Source of the DNA: Corythucha ciliata
Taxonomy: Eukaryota; Arthropoda; Insecta; Hemiptera; Tingidae
Direction: 5' to 3'
Assembly: GCA_038030265.1 (NCBI GenBank)
Contig: CM075943.1
Span: forward strand, 32,984,001 to 33,048,000
DNA: 64,000 bases
Part shown: positions 45,134-56,817 of the stretch, one piece after another
Numbering within the stretch: position 1 is the stretch's first letter
Layout: each line of letters starts with the position of its first letter
The notes under the pieces: generated by a model
Database searches by the model: none
The model's input: only the letters and a program-made list of their open reading frames with translations
Told to the model about the DNA's origin: nothing
Program-made: the position numbers and the translations under genes

Positions 45134-45874
45134 GTCAGCACCTGTGTGTAACTATAGATGATCTAATCTGTTGACTGATAAGGAAGTTATATCTAAGGTT
45201 TGTAAATGATTGTGTGACAATGCGTTCTTACTGACAACAGCAGGGAGTTTAACATGTTTCTATATTATTCTCAATTAGCATTTGACAGCTATTTGAATGC
45301 ATTTCAGACGAACATCACTCCGAAATTGTTAATTTCCCACGAATAATACAACCCCTCAACGAAGGATCCGCAATCCTCAAGTGAACTCATTTGTTCGTAT
45401 GTTTAGTGACCGGCGAGCACGAGAGTTTAAGTGTTTTCACCCTGTGTTCAGTCCTCAAGTTTGGACTGTCTGCAGCACGAGATTTGTGCCAATATTGAAG
45501 ACGGGACAAAGCCATCCACTTATCTACGAGGCAAAACCAGTTCTGTCGTGCTGCCTTCCAAAGCTCCCTAAGTTCCGTATTAAGGTTTTATCCTGCCGGT
45601 TGTTTCATTCTTGTTCATCTCTGGTTCTAGGTCGACCAGCCATTTTTATTTCAATTTTCCTTCAGCAGGAAAATTGTGGAACAAGGCATTCATTTTGCGG
45701 AGTGAGGTCGTTGTTGGAGCTCTGGGGCCGCAGAAAACTTGACTGATCCTTTTCCCGATGTTACTTGTAGCAGCGTACGCATAATAGTCGTCCATTTTTG
45801 GCCTAAAATAATCACTAGGAGTAAAAATTTCATCGCTTCCTTGGATAAATTCAGTAAACAAATATACTGAAGCA

Positions 45875-45877
<3 letters not shown>

Positions 45878-45926
<49 letters not shown>

Positions 45927-46858
45927 TACGCCGTGTCGGTGGGGCAACTTCGGCCATCCGACTCTTGCAGCCCAGTAAAGTTTTGCAGTCCGGTGGAAGC
46001 GGTCGTCATCTTCGGTCAGTGTGGATCTCACATCCTGTAGAGCTCTGCAGGTCTCGAGGTGTTCACCGGTCCCGCACAATTCACAATCTGGTGATGATTT
46101 CACGCCTATCCTGTGCAGATGTTTCTGGAGAAAATCATGGCCGGTCAATGTGCGAAAGCAGGCAACTCCAACTTTCCTGGGAAGATCCGCTGGTATTTGA
46201 CCGCCACTTCTTGCTAGGGATTCCCATTTCTTCCCTCCAGCGCGCTCAGCATGCTCAGTAGCCAGGGTCCCCAGAATCTTTCTTTGAGCATCTCTTCTTG
46301 CGGCATACTGCGTTACTGGGATGGTTGGTCGGGTCATCTTCGAGCCTTCCTTTGACAACCGATCGGTCATCTCGTTTCCAAACAGGCCACAATGAGAGGG
46401 CTCCCACTGGATTGTCAAACGGCTACCTTTTTTAAGCAGTACATCCGCCAATCTCCTACACTCCCCGACAGTCGAGGAGTCACCGGATTGTCCAGATCCT
46501 GTAACGGCTGTGATGGCTGCTTGGGAATCGACCAGGATTACTATATCAGGGGTTTGCTCCAGTTTCAGACACTCCTCCAGCGCCACCTGGATTGCCTTGA
46601 CCTCCCCGTCGAAATTTGTGGCAACAATTCCAACTGGTGCTTTGATCTGGAAGGCGGAGGAAAACACGCCTGCACCAGCGTTCCTCGTGGCATCTTTAGC
46701 GGAACCATCTGTATATACTCGCAGCCATAGGGGGTTAGGGTACCTTTCATTGAGGGTCTCCAGAGCCGTCATTCTCAGCTCAGAGATGGATGACTGTCCC
46801 TTTTTCACATCCCTGGTCAGGTCAAGGCCTGGTGGTATGACCAACCACCAAAACAGAA
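45878..46858 (-). pseudogene. 5'-truncated non-LTR retrotransposon with RNase H domain
   Basis: On the minus strand: LRVYTDGSAKDATRNAGAG (first RNase H Asp), DGEVKAIQVALEE (Glu), IVILVDSQAAITAV (Asp), WEPSHCGLFGNEMTDRLSKE (His/Asp), then RTLTGHDFLQKHLHRIG and a CELCGTGEHLETC zinc-binding end. RNase H following a lost reverse transcriptase and this C-terminal motif fit the I/R1/LOA group. It ends in a 46-bp A tail (T run 45,878-45,923 on +). It begins abruptly near 46,858, typical 5' truncation. No target duplication was found. The frame runs into the tail without a stop, suggesting a late frameshift. Confidence 0.8.
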
Positions 46859-47379
46859 CGAAAAAAGGAATCCAATAATTTATTAGTATGAAACCAATAA
46901 CTGGTTGAAAATTAAAAGATTCGTATTCGTAAAGACAGTTCATTTGTTGCTGCATGGCACACTGTTGTGGCATTTTGAATCCCAAAATTTAGACGGTTGG
47001 CACCATCAACCGTTGGGAGAGCAAAACTTATTGTTTTGATTGAGCTATTCAGTTGGAACTATAGTTTTAACTAGTAAAAACTAATATAAAATTAAGAAGG
47101 AACAATTCATCCGTAAATTCTAGTTTTCCCTGACCTCCATCATCATTTCTAGATTTACCTAGTAAATACTATTTTTAGCCAAGGTGCTTTGGTAAAACTA
47201 GTTATCTGTGGCTAGGTAATTCGGGTTTTGACGGTAACGTTTACATGTTCGGGGGACAAAAGTCATCTACAGCTCCTCGCCTTGAAACTAGTCATCTCCG
47301 AGCGGTTGAAACAATGCCTCATAGTCATTACCTCACATTTTGAACCGTACGGACCACAATCATGTCACAAGTGATCCTC
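46859..47379. other. non-coding stretch without recognised genes
   Basis: No conserved coding; AT-rich. Confidence 0.4.
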
Positions 47380-48553
47380 GCTCGTTGGAAGCAGATCTAC
47401 TGAGAGGCTCTTGCAAACGATAAGCGCAACATGATTTGCACGGAAGACCCTCAAAAATAATAAAGAATGAGTTATCATCGATCGGAAGTGAACATTTTGA
47501 GATAAAGGACATTAAAAACATTAGGCAGGCGCTGTATCGGCAAAAAAGAAAGTCGTTCCCGAGGCTCCCTAACAATATTGACGATGCGATTTCGCAGTGC
47601 CAATCATTAATAGTCCGTAGGTACTAACCAAAATGAGGATTTCGTTCACGTGATTTCTGAACATAAAATCGTCATATTGACGACGAAAGTGAACCTCATT
47701 CACCTATGTGAAGCTTCCGTTTTGCTTGCTGATGGAACTTTTCATGTGTCACCCAGGCATTTTAAGCAGTTATATATACAATACATGCACTCAAGGATGG
47801 ACAGTTTTTGCAAGCAGTGTTTGCATTTTTGCCTGATAAGAAAGGGGCGACTTGTGAGTACATGCGGAGATTCATTTGTCGTCTTTGCGAACAGGCTGAC
47901 ATGAACCTGTCTCCTGCCGAATTTGTCCTCGATTTTGAAGTCGGATCTCACTCGGCCGTCCGCAAAGTATTCCCAGAGAGTAAACTGTCCTGCTGCAGCT
48001 TTCATTAAGGTCAATCGCTTTTCCGGAAACTACATTCATTCGGTATGAAGGATGACTACATAAGCCACAATGAGGTAGGCCGGTTTTTGAAAAAAAAAAA
48101 TTCGGTCTCTCCTACTTACCCCCTAGCGAAGTCGAGGAATGTTTTCCAGACTTACTCGAAAATACACCAGCTGACATTCGACTCAGGGACTTCGTGGAGT
48201 ATTTTACGAGAACTTTCGTCAGTCGAACGAGCACAGTCCCTCCTGCTCTTTGGGCACAACTCGCAAATAGCAGTAGATCGCGTACGACGAATGGGACTGA
48301 GTCTTACCATCGCCACCTAAAAGCCAACTTTCACGCACCGAACCCCTTTGTTCACTTGGTGATTGACACCCTCAACAAACTTCAATCTTATACATATGTC
48401 AAGTTCAGAGCCACTGAACCCGGGAAAAAGAAGACAAAACAAGAAGTCAAGTACACCGCCACTTCACAGCAATGGGACCGCTACCAAAACGGTAAAATTA
48501 CACGTTTTCAATATGTAACGTACACGGGATTTAAAAAACAACATGTAGTATGA
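47380..48553 (+). pseudogene. MULE transposase remnant, frameshifted
   Basis: Successive frames give KNIRQALYRQKRKSFPRLPN (pre-catalytic domain), SVLLADGTFHVSPRHFKQLY (first catalytic Asp kept), FVLDFEVGSHSAVRKVFPES then CCSFH (second Asp and C-x-x-H), and RTTNGTESYHRHLKANFH with NPFVHLVIDTLNKLQ (Glu region). At least three frameshifts and one stop (TAA after CCSFH) break it. Compared with the relic at 29,211-29,975 it keeps the N-terminal and first-Asp region but is more fragmented. Confidence 0.7.
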
Positions 48554-50036
48554 TATGACACTTACCTCTTTGAACGAAAATCATTTATTTAAACTGACGA
48601 AATTGAAAATTGAATTCATCAATGATGAATAACACAATTTTGTGCACATCGTTCGCGCAAATGACTACTTTATGTGGCGCAAACGAATACTGCTACAAGT
48701 TCAGAAGATTAGCGCAAACGAATGGTGCGGATAACCCCATTGGCGCAAACGTAGGGTAGTCCTTTAAAGCTATGCCTCCACTTGTGCTCTTTCGTCTTTC
48801 TCTTTCAATTCAACACGCCTTTTCAACTTTCGCTTCAACTTTCAACAACGCATGCGTCTAAGCTTTGCATGCAATATAGCATAGTTGTTTCCGATGGCAA
48901 TCGCTTCCTTAGGCTCAGGTTACTGCATAATTCTGCGTAATCTTCCACTCACTTTCTCTGCCGATATTACCTCTGTTGAATTCACTGCGTTCTTTGCTCC
49001 CTGTTGTCCCAACATATTACAACACTATCATGTCGCTCAAAAGAAATCAGTAGTAAATCTGCGAGGAAAAAAATATTAGTTCACTTCTGTAGTCCTAAGT
49101 ACCATTTATTTTTTCGCCACAAGTACAGGGATACTTTCATCTCTTGATATCGACTGAGGTCTATCTGAAGAAATCATCGTGAAATTCTCTGGTGTGCTGT
49201 CGCCTGATTCATTTACCGCTTTAACCGTTCAAACACCCTGGATGAAAAGGATTAAAAAACATAAATCATTGTTTTGTAAAAGCATCGTAAAAAGTCATGA
49301 AGAAGGAGCTAATCTAAAAAACGTAATTGTATCTCACAGTAATATAGGAACACTTGAAATTAGCTTCCTTCAAATATAGGGATGGAAAACTCGTTATCAT
49401 TCCTTTGGGAGGGGTATTTGTTACATAACTTTGACACTAAGCACCTGTCCTTTACGACAGCGTGGGCGCTGGGCCGGGTGCCGCGAAATTTCAGCGATTC
49501 AGCTGGTTGAGTGTGTTGAAAGTTTACAGTGGGAAACGCCTGCAGAGCCCTATCTGAGCGTTTTTTGCGAGTGGATGACAGCTTGTTGTCACTGCGCAAC
49601 AACAAAGAGTTTTGGCGGTTGGACGAATACACCCCCCCCCCCACCACCACGTGACCACACGAAAAGATCCAATTTCGCGGCATGAATTCTAGATACCATT
49701 TTCAGAGTCGACGCATATGACGTCAAATGCCTAAGACATGCAATGAATGCAAGTCCCATTTGTATGATGTCTATCTCTTATGAAAAAAAGCAGAAAAACC
49801 TCAATTTTCTCCACATTTTTATGGATTTTTCAATAAAATGCCTATACAAATTCTGCAAACCAAACACACAGTTGAAAAGCTTGGAGATTTTGATAAGAGC
49901 CGAATGTCGACTAGACAAACTTTCATATGTGAATTTTTGTTTCCCAGGTCCATTTTATCGATTTTTATCGATTGCCGGTCAGAACAGATTGACTCGTAAT
50001 TATAGATTTATTTGTTTTAGTTACTGTTAGTTATAG
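48554..50036. other. non-coding stretch, with GCGCAAAC repeats
   Basis: Within 48,654-48,750, directly after the MULE relic, GCGCAAA(CGAA) occurs four times at roughly 23-34-bp spacing. The remainder shows nothing recognisable. Confidence 0.4.
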
Positions 50037-51672
50037 TTCGAGAGCTGGCGACAGTCCCATTCAACCGGAAGAACATAGTCACGAAAGGTGTGCAAAATGA
50101 TAGCTTACGACCTCCTATTTACGAGTCCTGGAGTCTGCCATGCCGTATCTGGGGCCTAAGGATTTTATAGCTAATCAACGTCCTTAATTTGGGACATGAA
50201 TTTAAACGGAAGAACATAGTCCTGATACTGGTCTCATTCGAAAGATTTTATGGAGTTGATTACGAATATGATCGTCTGCCGGCGTCTGCTTGGGGCATTT
50301 GCCCTCTGTGGCTCGTTAAACTCATGAAATTTGGGAAATTCAAACTAACCGAAAGAACATAGTCCTGAAACTGGTTTCATTCGATAGATTTTATGAAGAT
50401 GATTACAAATATGGTCGTCTGCCGGTGCCTTCTTGGGGCATTTGCCCTCGGTCACCAGTCAAACGCACTAAATTGGGGTTAATAATTAACCAGATGAACG
50501 ATGTCCGAAAAATGTTCTTATGCTTGTTGCTGTATACAAAAATAATCGTCCGCCGGCATCTGTCGGGGGCATTTGCCCTCATCAGTGACCAGACAAATCG
50601 CACGGAGGAACATAACTAACCGCAAGATCATAGTCCTGAAACTAGTCTCATTCGAAAGGTTTTGTCGATCTGATGACGAATATGTCTGCCTGGGGCATTT
50701 GCCTTCTGTCGTGGCTCGCCAAACTCAGGAAATTTGGAGAATTTTAATTAACCGGATGAGTGAAGTCCGGAAAATGGTCTTCTGCGACAGATTTAATGCT
50801 GCTGAAGACGAAAATGATCGTCGGCCTGGGGCACTTATAGCCCTCAGTGACCAGTCAAACTGCACACTGGAAAGATAATTAACCGGAAGATCATAGTCCT
50901 GAAACTAGTATCATTAGAAAGGTTTTGTGGAACTGATTACGAATATGATCGCCTGCCGGCGTCTGCCTGGGGCATTTGCCTTCAGTGATCAGTCAAACAG
51001 CGCGAAGAGAAATTGCTTCCCGCCAAGGGAAGATGCCCCAAGCAGACGCCGCAGTCGATCATATTTCATATTGAGGTCCATGAAACCTGTTGAATGAGAC
51101 CTGTTTCAGGACCATGTTCTTCCGGTTAGTTAATTTCCCTTTGCGCAGTTTGACTGATCGTGGTGGGCAATTGCCCCTGGCAGACGATCATTTTCGTAAT
51201 CATCTCCATTAAACCTGTCGAATAAGACCAGTTAATACAGGACTATGATCTTCCGGTTAATTATCTTTGCTGTGTGCAGTTTGACTGATCACTGAAGGCA
51301 AATGCCCCAGGCAGATGGCGGCAGACGATCACATTCGTAATCAGCCCCATGTAACCTTTCCAATGAGGACTATGATCTTCCGGTTAATTATTTCCCCTCT
51401 GAGCAGTTTGACTGGTCACTGAGGGCAAGTGCCCCAGACAGACGATCATTTTCGTATTCAGCAACATAAAACCTTGCATAAGACCATTTTGCGGACTTCG
51501 TTCTTCCGGTTAATTAAAATTCCCCAAATTTTGTGAGTTACGCGAGCCACTGAGGGCAAATGCCCCAGGCAGACGATCATATTCGTAATCAGCTCCATAA
51601 AACCTTTCGAATGAGACCAGTTTCATGACTATGTTCTTCCGGATGAATGGGACTGTCGCCAGCCTCGGTCTA
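50037..51672. mobile_element. foldback transposon with tandem-repeat arms
   Basis: The ends read CGAGAGCTGGCGACAGTCCC and, inverted, CCGAGGCTGGCGACAGTCCC. From 50,070 to about 51,010 there are about seven direct units of 130-140 bp, each with a CCGGAAGAACATAGTCCTGA-like start and a CTGGGGCATTTGCCCTC-like end; from about 51,020 to 51,650 about four units run in the opposite direction. Flanks TTAGTTATAG and TTAGTTGTAG suggest a 9-10-bp duplication. The architecture matches Drosophila FB-type foldback elements. No transposase is present. Confidence 0.75.
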
Positions 51673-52632
51673 TTAGTTGTAGGGACTGCGTGAACTGCTT
51701 TGAATGTCCTACCCTTTTAATCAATTTTCAGCGTTATGCACGATAACCCGCGCGAGCGTGCAAATTCTCGTGCAGTCCCGGACGACAAAACGAATGACCA
51801 TTAAATTACAAATGAATCATCGAGAGCACCTCTCATTGGTACGAATTCAAATTAGGCAAATCAAGCAATAATAATTTACGTAAGCCGAATTAGTGAATGG
51901 ACCTCATAATTCCTCAACGCAGAATGGAAAGATAGTGAGAGTGAGAGAAGGCTTTTAAGATTTCAGTTCACGAGTCCATAAAAAATCTTGTAAAAACTCC
52001 CAAGCTATATCGACCGGCAACTTAAGACACGCATCCGTTGCATGACGCTAACACCCCCCCAAAGAGTTGGTGTTTTCTCCCAAACGGAAAATAGGTTGCT
52101 CAGTTTTTAAGTATTATGCGGATACAGTGCATTTGTGATACTGCAGAACGGTGACGTCTATAATGAAAAGAAGGCTGAAATACTTGATATCTGGTAACTC
52201 TTTCTCCTCATTATAGCACACACAATTGGTTCAGCTTACAGGAACAGATAAGAGGAAGATGGTTCACTTCAATATTGCGTTCAAAGAGGCTTACCTATTT
52301 CCTGAGGCCCGCCACCCTTGCGTTACACTTTTAGTTCTTGGCAGAAGATCTTAGATAACGTCATTCTTAGAGATTGTTTAATGTTGAGCGTCTTGACAAG
52401 TGTCGGGGGATTTTTTTTTCCTTTTCAAAACGCCCTTAATTTATAGTTCTGCATAATTATACTAAGCATTGATTGATCTCTTCGGCTGTTTTTTTTTTAG
52501 TATTTTCCAAAATGCACCTGTTTCTGCTCCTGACCATTACAGCATTTTTTTTTTTTTTTAACATTTTGTTATTCTCCTGTATGGGCACCTACCCGTGAGA
52601 GGAGAATAGCCTCTAACTCTAATGAGTACTAT
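51673..52632. other. non-coding stretch without recognised genes
   Basis: No conserved coding. T runs at about 52,411 and 52,546. Confidence 0.4.
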
Positions 52633-52684
52633 ACATGTACTATCGAACGAAAAATTTACAAGTGAGATTTACAAAGATTCACAG

Positions 52685-52817
52685 TGAAAAACGCGGGTTA
52701 AAGACACCTTTAGAAAGGTTTTATTTGACGAGAATTAATGTGAGCCAACGAGTTTGGAATGAAAAATAAAACATAAGAAATAAACATGTGAGAAAGGGGA
52801 CAGGGATTAATACTACA
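52685..52817 (-). repeat. 3' LTR of gypsy-type element
   Basis: 133 bp, in element orientation TGTAGTATTAATCCC...TTTTTCA. It is identical to the 5' LTR at 56,454-56,586. It is preceded in element orientation by the polypurine tract AGGAGGGAAGAA. Confidence 0.9.
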
Positions 52818-52978
52818 TTCTTCCCTCCTGGGTTTAGTCCAGAATGTAGTCAAGTAAGTAAGGGGGTGGACGTCTTTCCCGAGAACTTCTCCTTGGTACG
52901 ACGATAACTTGATTTCTGTCGACGTTTAGAGGGCTTTGAGAGGGAGCGTGATCAAGGGTTTGTCTTTCATCCTGTTCT

Positions 52979-55900
52979 TCATCTGTGTTCATCTGTGTCT
53001 TCACAGCTCGATGGTTGGAGCATGGATGGTTCTTCAGCTTCCTCGAGTGGGTGTCCAAATGGAGCTAAGTGGCGAGATGAAACGGTTGTCTCCCGTCCGT
53101 CAGCGAGTCTGACGTGAGAGTAGTCTGCGTTACCATCCAAAAGCGTAACTTCCTCGACTAACGGATCGAATTTCGATGTGCGATTATATTTTTTTAGGTA
53201 TGCGGGACCGGGTTTCAGAAGCCATGTCGGTGTTGAAATTCCCTTTCCCGTACGACGAGGGTGCTTGAACAGTAGTTCATGAGGTGTGGCATTGGTTGAG
53301 GTACATAGTAAGGATCGTATAGAATGAAGAGCTTCGCAAAGAACACTTTCCCAGTGTCGGGTATCGATGTTTCGAGAGCGTAGAGCTAATTCTATCGTCC
53401 TCCACAGCACGCCGTTATATCTCTCGACTTGACCATTACCAGCAGGATTATAGGGGGTGGTGCGGCTCGATGCTATTCCTTGTGAAGTAAGGTACTCTTT
53501 CATTTCAGCAGACATGAAAGACGATCCTCTGTCCGTATGAATGTAGGAAGGAGCTCCGAAAATTGAAATAAGAGAACGAAGGTGAGTTATGACGGTCGAA
53601 GTGGACGTATCACGGCACGGAAAAGCGAAAGGAAAACGGGAAAATTCATCAATGACGACGAGAAGATACCGATTTTGGGTGGACGAAGGCAAAGGACCTT
53701 TAAAATCGACGTTAAGCCGCTCGAAAGGAGCTGTTGCTTTTATTAAAGTGCCTTGATTTCTATGAAACCTCGGCTTAATTGCAGCACAGTGCTTGCAAGC
53801 TGCAGAAATCCGACGTATTTCGTCCAAAGAATAAGGAAGATTCTTACTTCTAACCCAATGGTACAAGCGGGTTACACCGGGATGACAGAGTTCGTCGTGA
53901 ATTTTCTCAAGCTTCTCGAGAGAAGTTTGGATTGTGGAACATATTCTTGAAAAAGCATCTGCCACAGTGTTTTGGGATCCGGGCCTGTAAATGATATCAT
54001 ATTGAAAACATGACAATTCGAGACGCCACCTCAATATCTTCTCATTCTTCACTTTACCCGAATGCGAGACATTGAACATGAATGATACAGACCGTTGATC
54101 AGTGATCAGTTTAAAGTGGCGTCCGATCAGGTAATGACGCCATTTGCGGACCGCTTCAACAATCGCTTGAGCCTCTTTTTCCACTGACGAGTGTTTTAAT
54201 TCAGAACCGGATAAAATTCTGGAAAAAAAGGCGACTGGACGATCAGCTTGGGATAAGGTCGCAGCCAAAGCATTTTCCGAGGCATCAGTTTCGACAACAA
54301 ACGGCAAATCCGGATCGATACACGTAACGACAGAATTTTCGATGTCCGATTTTAAATTTTCAAACGCCCGCAAGCCTTCCGGTGACAGGGGGAACGAAGA
54401 ACGAACCAGAGGGAGGATTTTGGCCGAAAATTTAGGAATATGTGCCGAGTAATGAGAAAACATTCCGACAGTACGACGCATTGATGCGGTATCATGAGGA
54501 GGAGAGAGTTTTCTGAGTGGGTTGAGGCGATCAGGATCCGGTTTGATGGCTTTATTTGAAATTTGGTAGCCCAGAAGATTAATAGAACGAAGCGAAAACG
54601 AAGACTTTTCTTCGTTAAGGGTGAGACGATATTTCCTGGCGGCGTTCATAAAATTTTTGAGGTTTCGATCGTGTTCTTCTTTAGTTTTGCCGCAAACTGT
54701 CACGTCGTCCAAGTAGGCGTAAGTTCCTTGGAGGTTTTCTTTGCGGATAATTCCGTCGATGGCTCGCTGGAACGCTGCAACGCCGTTGGTGACGCCAAAA
54801 GGTATACGATTAAAATGGTACAGCTGCCCGCATGCTTCGAACGCTGTGTAAGCTTTGTCTTCTTCTTTTATAGGAATTTGATGGTACGCGCTTTTTAAAT
54901 CAATCGTACTGAATATTTCGTTACACGCGACCTTGTTTACTATTTCCTCGATCCGAGGAAGAGGATAGGCGTCCAACAGTGTGAAGCGATTAATTGTCCT
55001 AGAATAATCGATCACCATTCTTTTTTTATGGTTTTCGTTCGAGACAACGAGAGCCTGAGCTCGCCAAGGTGAGAAACTTGGTTCTACGATCCCTTCTGAA
55101 AGTAGACGTTTGATTTCTGCTTCGATAAATTCGAGGTCACTTGATGAATGTCGACGAGATTTAGTAGCTACAGGAGCGCAGCCTTCTTTCAAATTATCGA
55201 AAAGCGAAGCTGGTTCCACGAGGGCGGCGGTCAAAGAAGAACAAATGGTGAGAGCCTCTTTTGCACCCCCAAAAACTACCTGAAGAGAGGAATGGGCCTT
55301 CAAGAGATCGTGACCTATTATGAGATCAGAACAGAGATCGGGGAGAAGAGACAGCTCCACGCCTTCATACGAGTGGTTAAGAAGTGTTAGAGTGACTTTA
55401 CATCGCCCAGTTATTCGCGACGTAACAGATGTGGAGGCCATTGACACCTTTCCTGACGACGGAAGAACACGAAGACCTAACTTGTGGGCAGTCTTCGTAT
55501 TAAGAAAGCTCGAGGTACTTCCGGTGTCGACCAGAGCGAATACTGGGTGGCCATTGATCGTAGCCGCAACTGTGCTTTTGGTAAGGCTACCGGCTATCGA
55601 GCTGAGAACTGCGGTCGAGTGCCGTGAGTTTGACTTTAAATTTTGCTTCGACGCTTGGTAGGACGATCTACAGACGGAAGCGAAGTGCCCCTTCTTGAAA
55701 CATTTTGTGCATTGAGCGTTTTTCGCTGGGCAGTTAGTTCGAGAATGTTTCTTTTTGCCGCAGTAGAAACATTTTTGATGAATAGCGGCGACTGTTTCTT
55801 GGGAGGAGCTCGAGGATACTGAAGATTCTCGACGAGAGCTTTTAGATTTCGATGGAGATGGCAAATCGGATCGAACAGCGTTAACTGTTGATGTCGAGGG

Positions 55901-56476
55901 GAACGAGAGAGATTGCAGACGGGCCAGTTCAAGTGATCTAGCGTCCTTAGATGCTTCGTCTAATGTGAGAGAAGACTTTTCGAGAAGACGTTGGCGAATC
56001 TCCGGTGAGTACAATCCATTAATGAATGCGTCTCTGATGAAATCGTCCCGGTTTTGATCGGCGGTGACAGCCTTGAATTGACAATCTTTGCCCAGAACTG
56101 TTAATGCCCGAAGGTACTGATCTATTGACTCATCGGAGTTTTGACGGCGAGTCGCTAGCTTGTATCTTGCATAAATTTCGTTGACGGGCTTGTCGTAGAT
56201 GCGCTTGAGCACTTCAACAGCCTCTTCAAACGTCGAACAGTTACTTATGAAGTTATCGACGTGATGAGAAACGAAGTTGACCAAGAGTTTTAGTTTCGTA
56301 GCGTCTGATGGCGGAGGCTCTGCGCATGCAATGAAATTGTCGAATGTTCGATACCAGTGACTCCATTCAGAAGCGGCCGTACTAGAATTTGGGTCAGCTT
56401 CGAACCGTTCAGGTTTCAAAGAGCTTTGCATATTATCGTCAAATAAATTGTAATGAAAAACGCGGGTTAAAGACAC
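52979..56476 (-). CDS. gag-pol polyprotein of gypsy-type retrotransposon
   Basis: A 1165-codon uninterrupted frame. Domains in order: gag (about 15-200), two CCHC zinc knuckles (236-249, 256-269), aspartic protease with VDTGS (about 316-320), reverse transcriptase (IDLKSAYHQ near 525, active site YLDD at 588-591), RNase H (Asp 731, Glu 768, Asp 793), integrase with HHCC (about 860-897) and catalytic Asp 924, Asp 982, Glu 1018 (DD35E). All key residues are present, so it could be active. The first Met lies inside the 5' LTR; the Met at about residue 16 is an alternative start outside it. A second frame overlapping the end (52,834-53,058) reads RRSSRERRPPPYLLDY, a typical gypsy pol tail, hinting at a small frame change near the C-terminus. 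Confidence 0.9.
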   Translation of the reverse strand: MSLTRVFHYNLFDDNMQSSLKPERFEADPNSSTAASEWSHWYRTFDNFIACAEPPPSDATKLKLLVNFVSHHVDNFISNCSTFEEAVEVLKRIYDKPVNEIYARYKLATRRQNSDESIDQYLRALTVLGKDCQFKAVTADQNRDDFIRDAFINGLYSPEIRQRLLEKSSLTLDEASKDARSLELARLQSLSFPSTSTVNAVRSDLPSPSKSKSSRRESSVSSSSSQETVAAIHQKCFYCGKKKHSRTNCPAKNAQCTKCFKKGHFASVCRSSYQASKQNLKSNSRHSTAVLSSIAGSLTKSTVAATINGHPVFALVDTGSTSSFLNTKTAHKLGLRVLPSSGKVSMASTSVTSRITGRCKVTLTLLNHSYEGVELSLLPDLCSDLIIGHDLLKAHSSLQVVFGGAKEALTICSSLTAALVEPASLFDNLKEGCAPVATKSRRHSSSDLEFIEAEIKRLLSEGIVEPSFSPWRAQALVVSNENHKKRMVIDYSRTINRFTLLDAYPLPRIEEIVNKVACNEIFSTIDLKSAYHQIPIKEEDKAYTAFEACGQLYHFNRIPFGVTNGVAAFQRAIDGIIRKENLQGTYAYLDDVTVCGKTKEEHDRNLKNFMNAARKYRLTLNEEKSSFSLRSINLLGYQISNKAIKPDPDRLNPLRKLSPPHDTASMRRTVGMFSHYSAHIPKFSAKILPLVRSSFPLSPEGLRAFENLKSDIENSVVTCIDPDLPFVVETDASENALAATLSQADRPVAFFSRILSGSELKHSSVEKEAQAIVEAVRKWRHYLIGRHFKLITDQRSVSFMFNVSHSGKVKNEKILRWRLELSCFQYDIIYRPGSQNTVADAFSRICSTIQTSLEKLEKIHDELCHPGVTRLYHWVRSKNLPYSLDEIRRISAACKHCAAIKPRFHRNQGTLIKATAPFERLNVDFKGPLPSSTQNRYLLVVIDEFSRFPFAFPCRDTSTSTVITHLRSLISIFGAPSYIHTDRGSSFMSAEMKEYLTSQGIASSRTTPYNPAGNGQVERYNGVLWRTIELALRSRNIDTRHWESVLCEALHSIRSLLCTSTNATPHELLFKHPRRTGKGISTPTWLLKPGPAYLKKYNRTSKFDPLVEEVTLLDGNADYSHVRLADGRETTVSSRHLAPFGHPLEEAEEPSMLQPSSCEDTDEHR

Positions 56477-56586
56477 CTTTAGAAAGGTTTTATTTGACGA
56501 GAATTAATGTGAGCCAACGAGTTTGGAATGAAAAATAAAACATAAGAAATAAACATGTGAGAAAGGGGACAGGGATTAATACTACA
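56454..56586 (-). repeat. 5' LTR of gypsy-type element
   Basis: 133 bp identical to the 3' LTR by eye over its full length, indicating very recent insertion. Its last part overlaps the first codons of the long gag-pol frame. Confidence 0.9.
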
Positions 56587-56817
56587 CAGCTCAACAAAAA
56601 TAGCCAAAATATAAAAAAAAAAATAAAAAAATAAACCAAAATTAACGCGGTAAATACAACATGTTGTACAACTGAGTTTTACAAAAATTTACAATGCAAT
56701 GTAATTGATATTACAACTGTCCACAACTGTATATTACAAAATTTACTTTGCTTAGATTAGCTTTGTACTCCCTCATTACAAAAATAATAATAAGGGAGTA
56801 CTGAGCCTATAAGGCGG

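Larger units (their letters stand above)
52685..56586 (-). mobile_element. intact-looking gypsy-type LTR retrotransposon, 3.9 kb
   Basis: Two identical 133-bp LTRs with TG...CA ends flank one gag-pol frame. The flanking foldback arm on the other side (57,371-57,592) shows the empty site, where the sequence is continuous; the target duplication is CAG, or ACAG if the last LTR base is counted as target. There is no envelope frame. Short LTRs, a single gag-pol and a total of 3902 bp suggest a compact Ty3/gypsy (Metaviridae) lineage. A primer-binding site matching a common tRNA was not identified after the 5' LTR. Confidence 0.9.

Noticed and set aside
45646..45861. Frame next to the non-LTR element's A tail, considered as a split host gene
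   Set aside because: No family resemblance, and the sequence on the other side of the insertion does not continue it.
46392..46878. Plus-strand frames over the non-LTR element
   Set aside because: They are antisense to the clear RNase H coding and have no family match.
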